NCBI GenBank assembly: GCA_937894675.1
Contig: CALCQO010000002.1
Span: 209,669 to 273,668, forward strand
Length of the DNA stretch: 64,000 bases
Origin: an uncultured Clostridia bacterium
GTDB lineage: Bacteria; Bacillota; Clostridia; Christensenellales; Aristaeellaceae
Direction: 5' to 3'
The position numbers were made by a program, and so were the translations under genes. This document shows, piece by piece, positions 1 through 8,503 of the stretch. The notes under the pieces were generated by a model. The model made no database searches and was not told where the DNA came from. It was given only the letters and a program-made list of their open reading frames with translations. Position 1 is the first letter of the stretch; each line of letters begins with the position of its first letter.

Positions 1-1
1 T

Positions 2-1036
2 TTTACCGTGGGAAGCGGCAACCGCTGGCTGCTGGGCGACAGCGCCAAGACAAGCAGGAAGGCGCAGTACGAGGAGCCCCAGCCGGACTACGGCTACGGG
101 GAGTACCCGGAGTATCCTCAGAACGGCTATGCCCCCCAGCCTGATTACCAGGCAAACTACCAGCCGCCCCAGCAGGTTTATCCGGACTATCAGCCGGGAT
201 ATGCCGGCTACGCGCCCCAGCAGAGCCAGCCAGGGTACGCCCCCGGCTACCAGGCGCCCCCGGCGCAGCAGCCCCAGCAGGGCGGCTACGTCCAGAACAC
301 CCAGCAGCCTGTGTACCAGCAGGCGGAAAATATGGGGTTCCAGACCCAGTTCAGCCCCAAGGGACACCAGCAACCCCAGGCCCAGGCCCAGCCCCAGCGC
401 AACCGCCGCGCCCAGCAGCATGAGCAGCAGGCCCCGGCGGAGAATGTGGTGCCCTTCCCCGGCGCGCCCCAGGAAGCGCCCGCCGAGGTGCGGCCCATGG
501 ACGCCTATGTAATCAATGTATTCAACATACAGGCCTGCCGCCAGGCCATGGCCTGCCTGCGCCGCGGCCAGTGCACGCTGATCATCATGGATCAATTGAC
601 CGACCGCAACGAAACCCGCCGCTTTGTGGACATGCTGACCGGCGCCTGCTACGCCCTGGGCGGCACCATGACGCGGCTGAGCACCAAAATCGGCTTTTAT
701 CTGATGGCGCCCACCGGCATGACCGTGTTTACCGACGCCGTCACCTCCAACGCCAACAACCCCCGGCCCGCGGCCCAGGCGCCCCTTCGCACAGGCAACG
801 ACTTTGTGCCCCAGAGCGCGCCGGAGACCCCGCCGATGAACTTCAACCAGCAGCAGCCGGTGCAGCAGGCCCCCCAGCAGGAGTATCAGCCCCAGCATCA
901 GGCGGCGCCCGCTTACAGCCAGCCCAATCCCTACCAGCCGCCCCAGCCCCCCAGCTATCAGCCCGCTTACCAGGGCGGCCACCAGGGCTATGAGAACAGC
1001 GGCTACTACGAGGAAAACCAGCGCTACGCCCAATAA
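2..1036 (+). CDS. sepF: SepF-like cell division protein, 5' partial, with long disordered arms
   Basis: SepF polymerises under the septal membrane and tethers FtsZ. The frame is already open at the first bases of the window and no ribosome binding site is visible before the GTG at 8, so the start and the usual membrane-binding N-terminal helix probably lie upstream. Counting from that GTG, residues 163-242 form the SepF core (RRFVDMLTGACYALGG, then a strand ending GFYLMAP). About 160 residues before it and 95 after it are rich in Q, P, Y and G, with repeats such as PQPDYQ and YQPP. Known SepF proteins are about 150 residues, so this one is more than twice as long. divIVA follows after 27 bases, as expected for a division cluster, although ylmG and ylmH are missing in between. 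Confidence 0.85.
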   Translation, partial: FTVGSGNRWLLGDSAKTSRKAQYEEPQPDYGYGEYPEYPQNGYAPQPDYQANYQPPQQVYPDYQPGYAGYAPQQSQPGYAPGYQAPPAQQPQQGGYVQNTQQPVYQQAENMGFQTQFSPKGHQQPQAQAQPQRNRRAQQHEQQAPAENVVPFPGAPQEAPAEVRPMDAYVINVFNIQACRQAMACLRRGQCTLIIMDQLTDRNETRRFVDMLTGACYALGGTMTRLSTKIGFYLMAPTGMTVFTDAVTSNANNPRPAAQAPLRTGNDFVPQSAPETPPMNFNQQQPVQQAPQQEYQPQHQAAPAYSQPNPYQPPQPPSYQPAYQGGHQGYENSGYYEENQRYAQ

Positions 1037-1063
1037 ACCCGTTTTCTGAAAGGAGAATGACCC

Positions 1064-1588
1064 ATGCCTATCACCGTTACCATGATTGAGGAAAAAGAGT
1101 TTAAAACCAGCGTACGCGGCTACGACAAGAAGGACGTGGACGAGTTTCTGGATGAAATCTGCGACGAGATGATTTCCCAGCAGGATACCATCGCCGCCCT
1201 TCGCGAAAAGGTGAAGCAGCTGGAAAGCGCCGCCTCCTTCGCGCCGCCGGCGCCCGCCCCCGCCCTGCCCCTGGCCCCCACCGTCGCCCCCCGGGCTAAT
1301 GTGCTGCCGGTGGATATCGAATCCGCCCAGAAGCTGCTGGCGGAAACGCAACGGGCCTGCGACGAAACCATGGCGGACGCGAAAAAGCGCGCCGACAGCA
1401 TCATCGAGGATGCCCACAAACTGGCCGAGGAAATCGCCCCCGACCCGGAATTAACCGACCTGGAAGCCAAACGGGACGCGGTGCGCGAGGAAATTGAGAC
1501 GCTCAAGAAGGAAATGGACGCCTTCCGCGCCCGGATGAAAAGCCTGCTGACCAACCAAAGCGATCTGCTGGAAACGGAGACATTCTAA
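1064..1588 (+). CDS. divIVA: DivIVA-domain protein
   Basis: DivIVA family proteins bind curved or septal membrane through an N-terminal domain and recruit partners by a coiled coil. Residues 1-60 match this N-terminal domain (EFKTSVRGYDKKDVDEFLD, then a heptad-like stretch ending VKQLE). An alanine/proline linker at about 62-85 is followed by two predicted coiled coils (about 88-125 and 130-170). AAAGGAG at 1048-1054 precedes the ATG. At 174 residues it is in the normal range. The stop codon overlaps the next start by one base, so the sugar kinase is probably translated from the same message. The two-part coiled coil could also suit a GpsB/Wag31-like role. Confidence 0.88.
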   Translation: MPITVTMIEEKEFKTSVRGYDKKDVDEFLDEICDEMISQQDTIAALREKVKQLESAASFAPPAPAPALPLAPTVAPRANVLPVDIESAQKLLAETQRACDETMADAKKRADSIIEDAHKLAEEIAPDPELTDLEAKRDAVREEIETLKKEMDAFRARMKSLLTNQSDLLETETF

Positions 1589-2460
1589 TGCTTCTTGGCA
1601 CATTGGAAGCCGGCGGCACCAAGATGGTGATGGGGATTTGCGACGAAAACATGAAGATTCTGCGCTCATCCTCCTGCCCCACCCGCATGCCGGAAGAAAC
1701 CATGAAGGAAATCCTCGCCTTTTTCGAGGGGGAAAAGCTGGACGCCATGGGCATCGCCACCTTCGGCCCGGCGGATTTGCATCCCCAGTCCCCCACCTAC
1801 GGCAACATCACCAACACCCCCAAGCTGGCCTGGCGGGATTTTCCGCTGCTCAAAACCATCCAGGAAGCGCTGCAGGTTCCCTGCGCCATTGACACGGATG
1901 TGAACGCCGCCGCTTTGGCCGAAGCCCGCTACGGCGCCGCCAAGGGGCTGGACAACTGTCTGTACCTGACGGTGGGCACCGGCATCGGCGGGGGGCTTTT
2001 GTGCGAGGGCAAACTGGTGCACGGTATGATTCACCCCGAGTGGGGACACCTGATGCTGGCCCGTAGGGAGGATGACCCCCTGACCCGGGGCGTGTGCCCC
2101 TACCACATGATTTGCGCCGAAGGCCTGGCCTCCGGCCCCAGCATGCAGACCCGCTGGGCCATGCCCGCCAGCGAACTGCCCGACGACCACCGGGGATGGG
2201 ATCTGGAAGCCTACTACCTGGCCCAGGTGTGCATCGCGGCCCTGTTTACCGTGTCCACCGAGCGCATCATTTTGGGCGGCGGCGTCATGCACCATGAGGC
2301 CCTGTTCCCCATGATCCGCCAGCATGTCACCCAGATGCTGGGCGGCTACCTGGTATCCCCCCGCCTGGCCGACATGGATTCCCTCATCTGCCCGCCGGAT
2401 TTGTATCCCAACAGCGGCCTGATTGGCGGCGCTCTGCTGGCCAGACAGCTCATGGAGTAA
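1588..2460 (+). CDS. ROK-family sugar kinase, probable fructokinase
   Basis: Probably phosphorylates fructose (or a related hexose) with ATP in the cytoplasm. The 290-residue protein opens with the ROK phosphate motif (GTLEAGGTK), has a second phosphate motif VGTGIGGG near residue 128, and carries the zinc-site pattern of ROK kinases (HPEWGH, then CPYHMIC). The fructokinase-like segment FGPADLHPQSPTYGN resembles the Bacillus YdhR/GmuE type rather than glucokinase. It overlaps divIVA by one base and is followed by a strong terminator, so it closes that operon. Pairing a sugar kinase with division genes is unusual, but nothing in the sequence shows a functional link. Substrate is inferred from family only. 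Confidence 0.82.
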   Translation: MLLGTLEAGGTKMVMGICDENMKILRSSSCPTRMPEETMKEILAFFEGEKLDAMGIATFGPADLHPQSPTYGNITNTPKLAWRDFPLLKTIQEALQVPCAIDTDVNAAALAEARYGAAKGLDNCLYLTVGTGIGGGLLCEGKLVHGMIHPEWGHLMLARREDDPLTRGVCPYHMICAEGLASGPSMQTRWAMPASELPDDHRGWDLEAYYLAQVCIAALFTVSTERIILGGGVMHHEALFPMIRQHVTQMLGGYLVSPRLADMDSLICPPDLYPNSGLIGGALLARQLME

Positions 2461-2486
2461 GCAAAGCAAATTATCAATGGATTATC

Positions 2487-2511
2487 AACCGGACAATAGT
2501 CCGGTTTTTTT
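2487..2511 (+). terminator. Intrinsic terminator after the ROK kinase
   Basis: Perfect 8-bp stem AACCGGAC / GTCCGGTT (2487-2494 and 2499-2506) with loop AATA, followed by a T tract to 2511. It lies 26 bases after the stop codon and separates the division cluster from the antiporter operon. Confidence 0.92.
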
Positions 2512-2597
2512 CTTGTTTTTACGGATTGAACAGGCGGCGCGGTGCGCCCAAAGCGCGAAAAACCAGTTGATTTGAAACGCCGAAGCACTGTATTTAT

Positions 2598-2625
2598 TTG
2601 ACAAAGCGTATGGTTATGTTATAAT
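2598..2625 (+). promoter_or_regulatory. Sigma-A promoter of the antiporter operon
   Basis: TTGACA at 2598-2603, a 16-base spacer and TATAAT at 2620-2625: a full consensus promoter. Transcription would start near 2632, leaving a leader of about 20 bases before the first antiporter gene. Confidence 0.9.
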
Positions 2626-2651
2626 TCCCTGCGGTACGAAAGTCAGGATTG

Positions 2652-3161
2652 ATGAAGGAAGGTTTTGGCTTGCTGACGGTTTTATTCTTCATATTGTGGC
2701 TGGCCTTCAACGGCCGCTTCACCGTGGAAGTCGCCCTGTTCGGGGTGGCTATTTCCTTTGGGCTGGCTTTATTTGTGCGCAAGTATGTGCTGCGCGGCCT
2801 GAGCATGAAAAAGGAACTTCAGATTCTGCAGAAAACACCGCTGTTCCTGCGCTATGTCTGGCTGCTGATCAAGGAGATTGTGCTGGCCAACAAAGCCGTT
2901 CTGAAGTTGATTCTTTCCAGCCGCTTCCAGGTGCAGCCCAAACTGGCGGTGTTCCAGTCTTCGCTCAAGAAGCGCTCTTCCCGGGTGACCCTGGCCGACT
3001 GCATCACCCTGACGCCGGGCACCATCACGGTCAGCCTGGAAAAGAACAGCTATGTGGTGCACTGCCTGGACGAGTCCTTCGAGGACGGGCTGGAAAACTC
3101 CAGCTTCGAGCAGCGCCTGAAAGACATTGAAGCCATTGGGCGCAAAGAGGAAAAAGCATGA
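2652..3161 (+). CDS. mrpE: Mrp/Mbh antiporter subunit E (MnhE)
   Basis: Small membrane subunit of a multisubunit monovalent cation/proton antiporter. Two hydrophobic segments fill residues 1-50, followed by the MnhE pattern: a short helix (LRYVWLLIKEIVLANKAV) and a soluble C-terminal half with LADCITLTPGTITVSL, the most conserved MnhE motif. The ATG at 2652 is taken; a TTG one codon earlier is also possible. The spacing to the promoter is short and the Shine-Dalgarno is weak. The stop overlaps the next start (ATGA), and all genes to 12160 are closely coupled. Confidence 0.93.
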   Translation: MKEGFGLLTVLFFILWLAFNGRFTVEVALFGVAISFGLALFVRKYVLRGLSMKKELQILQKTPLFLRYVWLLIKEIVLANKAVLKLILSSRFQVQPKLAVFQSSLKKRSSRVTLADCITLTPGTITVSLEKNSYVVHCLDESFEDGLENSSFEQRLKDIEAIGRKEEKA

Positions 3162-3475
3162 GGGTACAGGACGCTTATTACTATCTATACGCATTTGTGC
3201 TGGTGGTGCTGGCGCTGCTGCTGGTATTGTGTTTTATCCGCGCCATGAAAGGCCCCCGCATCGCCGACCGCATCGTCTCCATCAACATGATGGGCACGGA
3301 AATCATCGCCATCATCTGCATCCTCGCTTTGATGATCAACGAGGGCTACCTGGTGGACGTGGCCATCATCTACGCCATGATCAGCTTTTTAAGCGTGGTG
3401 GTGCTGTGCAAGGTATACCTGGGCGTGCACTGGAGCAAAGCAAGCAAGGAGGTGCTGCCGAATGAACATACTTGA
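3158..3475 (+). CDS. mrpF: Mrp/Mbh antiporter subunit F (MnhF)
   Basis: 105-residue subunit with three transmembrane helices. The MnhF signature is clear: a first helix, then RAMKGPRIADRIVSINMMGT, two more helices and a short polar tail. It acts in the membrane arm of the antiporter beside subunits E and G. It overlaps mrpE by 4 bases and mrpG by 14 bases, which suggests translational coupling and fixed stoichiometry. Confidence 0.93.
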   Translation: MRVQDAYYYLYAFVLVVLALLLVLCFIRAMKGPRIADRIVSINMMGTEIIAIICILALMINEGYLVDVAIIYAMISFLSVVVLCKVYLGVHWSKASKEVLPNEHT

Positions 3476-3824
3476 GTGGGTCCGTTTTCTGCTGACCGCC
3501 GTGTGCCTTTTGTCGGGGCTGTTCATCCTGGTGGCCTCCGTGCTTGGCGTTTACAAGTTTGACTATGTCCTCAACCGCATGCACGCTGCCGCCATGGGGG
3601 ACACCCTGGGCATCATGTTCGTGCTGCTGGGGCTGATAATCAGCGCGCCGGATGTATGGGTGATCATCAAACTGGTGCTGGTCATCGTGTTTTTGTGGGT
3701 GGGCAACCCCGTGGGCAGCCACCTGATTGCCCGGCTGGAAGTAAACACCAACCCGGTGTGGGCGCAGCAGGTGCGCGACGCCCGGCAAGAATGGGAGGAG
3801 GGACAGAGCGATGGACGTCTTTAA
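3462..3824 (+). CDS. mrpG: Mrp/Mbh antiporter subunit G (MnhG)
   Basis: 120-residue MnhG protein with three transmembrane helices and the family motif YKFDYVLNRMHAAAMGDTLG between helices 1 and 2. The charged C-terminal tail ends in QEWEEGQ, and its coding sequence supplies the GGGAGGAGG ribosome site of the next gene. It overlaps both neighbours by 14 bases. Confidence 0.93.
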   Translation: MNILEWVRFLLTAVCLLSGLFILVASVLGVYKFDYVLNRMHAAAMGDTLGIMFVLLGLIISAPDVWVIIKLVLVIVFLWVGNPVGSHLIARLEVNTNPVWAQQVRDARQEWEEGQSDGRL

Positions 3825-4074
3825 ACTGATTTTGCTGGTCATCCTGGTCATCTGCGCCCTGGCGGTCAGCCTGACGCGCAACCTCCTGTCCTCCATCATC
3901 GTCTACATGGCCTACAGCCTGGTGATGAGCGTCATCTGGATGCTGCTGGAATCCCCCGATTTGGCCATCACCGAGGCCGCGGTGGGCGCCGGGGTCACCA
4001 CCATCCTGTTCTTTATTACCCTGAAGAAAATACACGCCATCAAGGGAGAGTCGACAGATGAGCAAGCGCAATAG
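3811..4074 (+). CDS. MbhD-like (DUF4040) antiporter subunit
   Basis: 87-residue protein with three hydrophobic helices and the conserved block ESPDLAITEAAVGAGVTTIL. In Bacillus this piece is part of the C-terminal half of MrpA. In archaeal Mbh, Mbs and related complexes it is a separate subunit, MbhD. Its independent existence here, and its place after subunit G, follow the archaeal layout. It overlaps the next gene by 17 bases. Its role is inferred to be a structural and coupling part of the membrane arm. Confidence 0.85.
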   Translation: MDVFKLILLVILVICALAVSLTRNLLSSIIVYMAYSLVMSVIWMLLESPDLAITEAAVGAGVTTILFFITLKKIHAIKGESTDEQAQ

Positions 4075-5080
4075 AGACTGGGGCAATACCCTCCAGGGTC
4101 GTTTTTTGCGCTCCATGCGCTTTGGCTGCGAACCCCTGGACAGCCTGCTGGTGCAGCGGCTGGACGCTTCCCGGGACGAGAGCGCCGTGCGCGCCCTGGA
4201 GGCGGAGGATACCCTGCGGGAATTGCAGCAGAACGAGCGCGTCGCCATGGCCCGGGACAAGCAGGTGGACTTTGCCCAGGATGTGCTGGAATGGTCCCAG
4301 TCCAAGGGGCGCAAGGTCATCGGCCGCCTGTACGCGCTGCTGAGCATTGTGATTTGCGTAACGGTCATCGTGCTGCTGATGGAAACGGTAATGAACATGC
4401 CAGCCTTCGGCAGCCCCGCCGCCCCCGCCAACAACGAGGTGGCCGCCCGCTACATCGAAAAGGGCATGGAGGAAACAGGCGCCGTCAACATCGTGGCGGG
4501 CATGATCCTGGACTACCGCGCCTTTGATACCCTGGGCGAGTCCACCGTGCTCTACATCGCCGCCTGCGCCGTGCTGATTCTGCTGCGCATCGACCGGCAG
4601 AAGGACGGCACCCCCACCCAGGAACTGATTGCCGAGGAAGCGGACGACCGCGCCTTTGAGCCGGAGAACGACCGTATCCTGCAGGGCAGCGCCAAAGTGC
4701 TGACCCCCATCGTGCTGCTGCTGGGTATCTATGTTATCTTAAACGGCCACCTGTCGCCGGGCGGCGGCTTCTCCGGCGGCGCCATTGTGGGCGCGGGCCT
4801 GATTCTCTACTTGAACGCCTTCGGCTTCGCCCGGGCTTCCCGCTTTTTCACCTATAAAACCTTTACCACCGTCAGTTTGTTTTCCCTCAGCTTCTACGCC
4901 CTGGCGAAAACCTACTCCTTCTACTGCGGCGCCAACGGCATCCCCAGCGGCATTCCCCTGGGCACGCCGGGGGCCATCCTGTCCTCCGGGCTGATTCTGC
5001 CGCTGAACATCTGCGTGGGCATGGTGGTTGCCTGCACCATGTACGTGTTCTTCTGTCTGTTCCGCAAGGGCGGACTGTAA
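4058..5080 (+). CDS. Fused MbhE-like and MnhB antiporter subunit
   Basis: 340 residues in three parts. Residues 1-85 are soluble, charged and without a family I recognise. Residues about 88-182 hold two membrane helices with the MbhE pattern (GMILDYRAFDTLGE) that forms the extreme C terminus of long MrpA proteins. Residues about 205-340 are MnhB/MrpB, with LNGHLSPGGGFSGG in its first half. In archaeal Mbh these are the separate proteins MbhE and MbhF, so this gene is a fusion. The start has GGGAGAG eight bases upstream. The N-terminal soluble extension is the odd part and could dock a cytoplasmic partner. Confidence 0.85.
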   Translation: MSKRNRDWGNTLQGRFLRSMRFGCEPLDSLLVQRLDASRDESAVRALEAEDTLRELQQNERVAMARDKQVDFAQDVLEWSQSKGRKVIGRLYALLSIVICVTVIVLLMETVMNMPAFGSPAAPANNEVAARYIEKGMEETGAVNIVAGMILDYRAFDTLGESTVLYIAACAVLILLRIDRQKDGTPTQELIAEEADDRAFEPENDRILQGSAKVLTPIVLLLGIYVILNGHLSPGGGFSGGAIVGAGLILYLNAFGFARASRFFTYKTFTTVSLFSLSFYALAKTYSFYCGANGIPSGIPLGTPGAILSSGLILPLNICVGMVVACTMYVFFCLFRKGGL

Positions 5081-5092
5081 GGAGGAGGGAAT

Positions 5093-5467
5093 ATGCCGCA
5101 ACAATTGATGGTGAACCTGGAGCAGACTTTTTCCGTCATCCTCTTTGGGATTGGCTTTACCCTGCTGCTCTTGCACCGCAACCTGATTAAAAAAATCATC
5201 GGTCTGAACATCATGGACACCGCCGTGTACCTGTTCTTAACCTCCCTGGGCTACATTACCGGCCGGGAAGCGCCCATTGTGCTAAACGGCGTCACGGATG
5301 TGGAGATGTACATCAACCCTGTTCCCTCGGGCCTGGTGCTGACGGGCATCGTGGTGTCGGTCAGCTTCACCGCCATCATGCTGGCGCTGGTCATCCGCCT
5401 GTACCGCCGCTACCGCACCCTGGATATTGACGAAATCACCCTGCTGGCCCGCAAGGAGGTAAAGTAA
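5093..5467 (+). CDS. mrpC: Mrp/Mbh antiporter subunit C (NuoK-like)
   Basis: 124-residue homologue of MrpC and of complex I subunit NuoK, with three helices. The family residues are visible: FGIGFTLLLLHRNLIKKIIGLNIMD in two adjoining stretches, and the PVPSGLVLTGIVVSVS segment that carries the third helix. A GGAGGAGGG site lies just before the start. The stop overlaps the following ATG by one base. Confidence 0.93.
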   Translation: MPQQLMVNLEQTFSVILFGIGFTLLLLHRNLIKKIIGLNIMDTAVYLFLTSLGYITGREAPIVLNGVTDVEMYINPVPSGLVLTGIVVSVSFTAIMLALVIRLYRRYRTLDIDEITLLARKEVK

Positions 5468-6972
5468 TGGCGTTTGTGCAAAACTTTCCCTTCTTCAGCA
5501 TCCTGCTTTGCATGTTCGGCGGCATTGTCACCAGCGTGCTCAATAAAAAGGCCGCCAAGTGGGCCACGCTGCTAATAGCTTTCGCTGTCTTTGTGCTCAA
5601 CGCGCTGACCTGGCGCTATACCCTGCAGACCGAGGGCAGCTACGCCTTCATGATGGGGCATTTCCCCGCGCCTTGGGGCAATGAAATCCGCGTCGGCCGC
5701 CTGGAAGCGGCGCTGGCCACCCTGTTCTCCCTGGTGATGTTTTTAACCCTGGCCGCCGGTGTCTTCAACCTGGACAACCACGCCGAGCCCCAGAAGCAGA
5801 ATCTGTTTTTCGTTATGGCGGATCTGGCGCTGGCCGCCCTGCTGGTGATGCTGTACACCAATGACCTGTTCACCGCCTATGTGTTTATCGAAATCAACAC
5901 CATCGCCGCCTGCGCCCTGATTATGGTGCGCCAGAACGGCCATACCCTGGTGTCGGCCACCCGGTACATGATTATGAACCTGCTGGCCAGCGCCACCACG
6001 CTGCTGGGCATCTCCATGCTCTACGGCATCACCGGCCACCTGCTGATGCCCCAACTGCAGCAGTCAGTCGCCGCGCTGCACCAAAGCGGGCAGTACCAGG
6101 TGCCCCTGACGGTGGTCATCCTGCTGCTGACGGTGGGCCTTGGCATCAAGAGCGCGCTGTTCCCCTTCCATGTCTGGGCGCCGGACGCCTACACCAACGC
6201 GCCGCCGGTTTCCGCGGGCATCCTGTCGGGCCTGGTCAGCAAGGGGTATATCTTCCTGCTGATTAAAATCTACTACCGGGTCATCGGCATCGAGGTTATC
6301 CGGGCGCAGTATGTGCTGAACATCCTGTTTGTCTTTGGCATCCTGGGGATGATTCTTGGCTCGGTGAGCGCCATCCGCCAGCAGGACGTGCGGCGGATGA
6401 TCGCCTACTCCTCCGTGGCGCAGATTGGTTATGTATTCATGGGGCTGAGCATGGGCACCCAGGCGGGCACGGTGGCCGCCATCTTCCATATGCTGGTGCA
6501 CGCCATCGCCAAGCCCGCCCTGTTTATCTCCGCCGCCGCCATGACCGACGCCTCGGGGGAGCATAAGAGCTTCCATTTCCTGCGGGGCGCCGCCTATAGG
6601 GAAAAGGCAGCGGGCATCGCCTTCACCATCGCCTCCATGAGCATGGTGGGCATCCCCTTAACGGCGGGCTTTATCAGCAAGGTGCGTCTGTCCACCGCGG
6701 GCATGTCGCAGCCGGGGTTTGCAAAGTACATCATCCTCTTTGCCCTGGCGCTGAGCACGCTGCTGAACGCCGTGTACTTCCTGCAGACGGTGGTGCATAT
6801 CTACCGCCGCCCCACCCTGGAGGAGCAATTGACCGCCCCCTGCCCCCTGCGCCCAATGCGCAAAATCAACCGTCTGGCGCTGCTGTCCCTGTCCGCACTG
6901 ACCATTATCCTGGGCATTCTTTCCGGGCCCATTATCCAGTCCATCTTTGTCGGTTTACTTTCATTCTCATAA
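5467..6972 (+). CDS. Antiporter-like proton-translocating subunit 1 (MrpD/NuoN type)
   Basis: 501-residue protein of about 14 helices from the family shared by MrpA, MrpD and complex I NuoL/M/N. The charged residues of the channel are present: a glutamate in helix 5 (FIEINTIAACALIM), a lysine in helix 7 (GIKSALFPFHVWAPDA) and another in helix 8 (GLVSKGYIF), plus a histidine-rich second half-channel (IFHMLVHAIAKPALF). It should therefore conduct protons rather than be a degenerate copy. First of four paralogues in a row; overlaps mrpC by one base. Confidence 0.9.
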   Translation: MAFVQNFPFFSILLCMFGGIVTSVLNKKAAKWATLLIAFAVFVLNALTWRYTLQTEGSYAFMMGHFPAPWGNEIRVGRLEAALATLFSLVMFLTLAAGVFNLDNHAEPQKQNLFFVMADLALAALLVMLYTNDLFTAYVFIEINTIAACALIMVRQNGHTLVSATRYMIMNLLASATTLLGISMLYGITGHLLMPQLQQSVAALHQSGQYQVPLTVVILLLTVGLGIKSALFPFHVWAPDAYTNAPPVSAGILSGLVSKGYIFLLIKIYYRVIGIEVIRAQYVLNILFVFGILGMILGSVSAIRQQDVRRMIAYSSVAQIGYVFMGLSMGTQAGTVAAIFHMLVHAIAKPALFISAAAMTDASGEHKSFHFLRGAAYREKAAGIAFTIASMSMVGIPLTAGFISKVRLSTAGMSQPGFAKYIILFALALSTLLNAVYFLQTVVHIYRRPTLEEQLTAPCPLRPMRKINRLALLSLSALTIILGILSGPIIQSIFVGLLSFS

Positions 6973-6987
6973 CAGGAGGGTTTCGAC

Positions 6988-8496
6988 GTGAACGGGTTCT
7001 TGATGTTATTGGCAGTGGTGCTGCCGCTGGTTACAGGCTTGCTCGTGGCCTTTGTTCCCCAGGTGAACGCCGAGAGGAAAACAAGGTGTACCCTGGTGGG
7101 CGCGTCGTTGCTTCTGCAGTGCGCCATCGTGGTGGCCATCGCCTTTGGCGGCGAAAGCATGGTGGTGCTGCTGCACCTGAATGACGCGCTGCCCCTGGCC
7201 CTGCGCAATGACCAGATGGGCGTCATTTTCGCCCTGGTGATGACCGCCATGTGGACGGTGAGCGTGTTCTTCTCCTTCTCCTACATGTCCCATGAGAAGA
7301 ACGAGAAAACCTACTACACCTTCTATATGCTGACCCTGGGCGCGCTGACCGCGCTGTGCTTTGCCGCCACCCTGGTGACCATGTACCTGTTCTTTGAGGC
7401 GGTCACCCTTTTGTCCCTGGCGCTGGTGCTGCACGAGCGCAGCAAGGAAGCCGTCGCCGCGGCCATCAAATACCTGATTTATTCCGTCGCCGGCGCCACC
7501 CTGGGCCTGATGGGCATCTTTTTCCTGGTGCCCAACCTGACCAGCCCCTACTTTGTGCTGGGCGGCGCCTTGAACCTGGAAAACCTGACCATTACCCCGG
7601 ACATGCTGCTGGTGGTGCTGTTCCTGGCGCTGCTGGGCTTTTCCACCAAGGCCGGTATGTTCCCCATGCACGGCTGGCTGCCCACCGCCCACCCCGTCGC
7701 CCCCTCCCCGGCTTCCGCCGTGCTCTCGGGCGTCATCACCAAAGCGGGCGTGGTGTGCGTTATCCGCACCATCTACTACGCCATCGGGCCGGATTTCCTG
7801 CGGGGCACCTGGGTGCAGCTGGCGCTGCTGTCGCTGGCTACCATCACCGTGTTCATGGGCTCCATGATGGCGCTGTATGAAAAACATTTGAAGAAACGGC
7901 TAGCCTTCTCCTCCGTTTCCCAGGTCAGCTACATCCTGTGCGGCGTGTACCTGCTGGACCGCACCGCCCTGGCGGGCAGCTTCCTGCACGTGGTGTTCCA
8001 CGCGCTGATTAAGGACGGCCTGTTCCTGTGCGCCGGCGCCATCATTTTCAAGACCGGCCTTACCTATGTGGATCAGCTCAAAGGCCTGGGCAGAAAAATG
8101 CCCATCACCTTCTGGTGCTTCACCATCTGCTCCCTGGGGCTTATCGGCATTCCCCCCACCGGCGGCTTTATCAGCAAATGGTACATCGCCGAAGGCGCCA
8201 TCGCCGGGATGACCGGCTCCCCCGTGCCCCTGTTTACCTGGCTGGTGCCTGTGATATTGCTGCTGTCCGCCCTGCTGACGGCGGGGTACCTGATGCCCAT
8301 CAGCATCCATGCCTTCTTCTCCCCCCTGCAGGAGGATCTGCGCCTGCCAAGCGGCGCCAGCCTGGAAACGGCCAGCGACCCCGGCAGGATGATGACGGTG
8401 CCGCTGATGCTGCTGGCCGGCGCGGTGCTGGTGCTGGGCACTTTCCCTGGGCTTTTGATCAACATTTTCAACGCGCTGACCGCGCTGCTCGTCTGA
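6988..8496 (+). CDS. Antiporter-like proton-translocating subunit 2 (NuoM/MrpD type)
   Basis: 502-residue polytopic protein of the same family as its neighbours. It keeps the helix-5 glutamate (FFEAVTLLSLALV), the helix-7 lysine (STKAGMFPMHGWLPTAHP) and the helix-8 lysine (SGVITKAG). GTG is the start, supported by AGGAGGG at 6974-6980. The TAHPVAPSPASA loop is of the NuoL/NuoM kind and differs from subunit 1, so the four copies are old paralogues rather than a recent duplication. Confidence 0.9.
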   Translation: MNGFLMLLAVVLPLVTGLLVAFVPQVNAERKTRCTLVGASLLLQCAIVVAIAFGGESMVVLLHLNDALPLALRNDQMGVIFALVMTAMWTVSVFFSFSYMSHEKNEKTYYTFYMLTLGALTALCFAATLVTMYLFFEAVTLLSLALVLHERSKEAVAAAIKYLIYSVAGATLGLMGIFFLVPNLTSPYFVLGGALNLENLTITPDMLLVVLFLALLGFSTKAGMFPMHGWLPTAHPVAPSPASAVLSGVITKAGVVCVIRTIYYAIGPDFLRGTWVQLALLSLATITVFMGSMMALYEKHLKKRLAFSSVSQVSYILCGVYLLDRTALAGSFLHVVFHALIKDGLFLCAGAIIFKTGLTYVDQLKGLGRKMPITFWCFTICSLGLIGIPPTGGFISKWYIAEGAIAGMTGSPVPLFTWLVPVILLLSALLTAGYLMPISIHAFFSPLQEDLRLPSGASLETASDPGRMMTVPLMLLAGAVLVLGTFPGLLINIFNALTALLV

Positions 8497-8503
8497 GGGT
8501 TCT

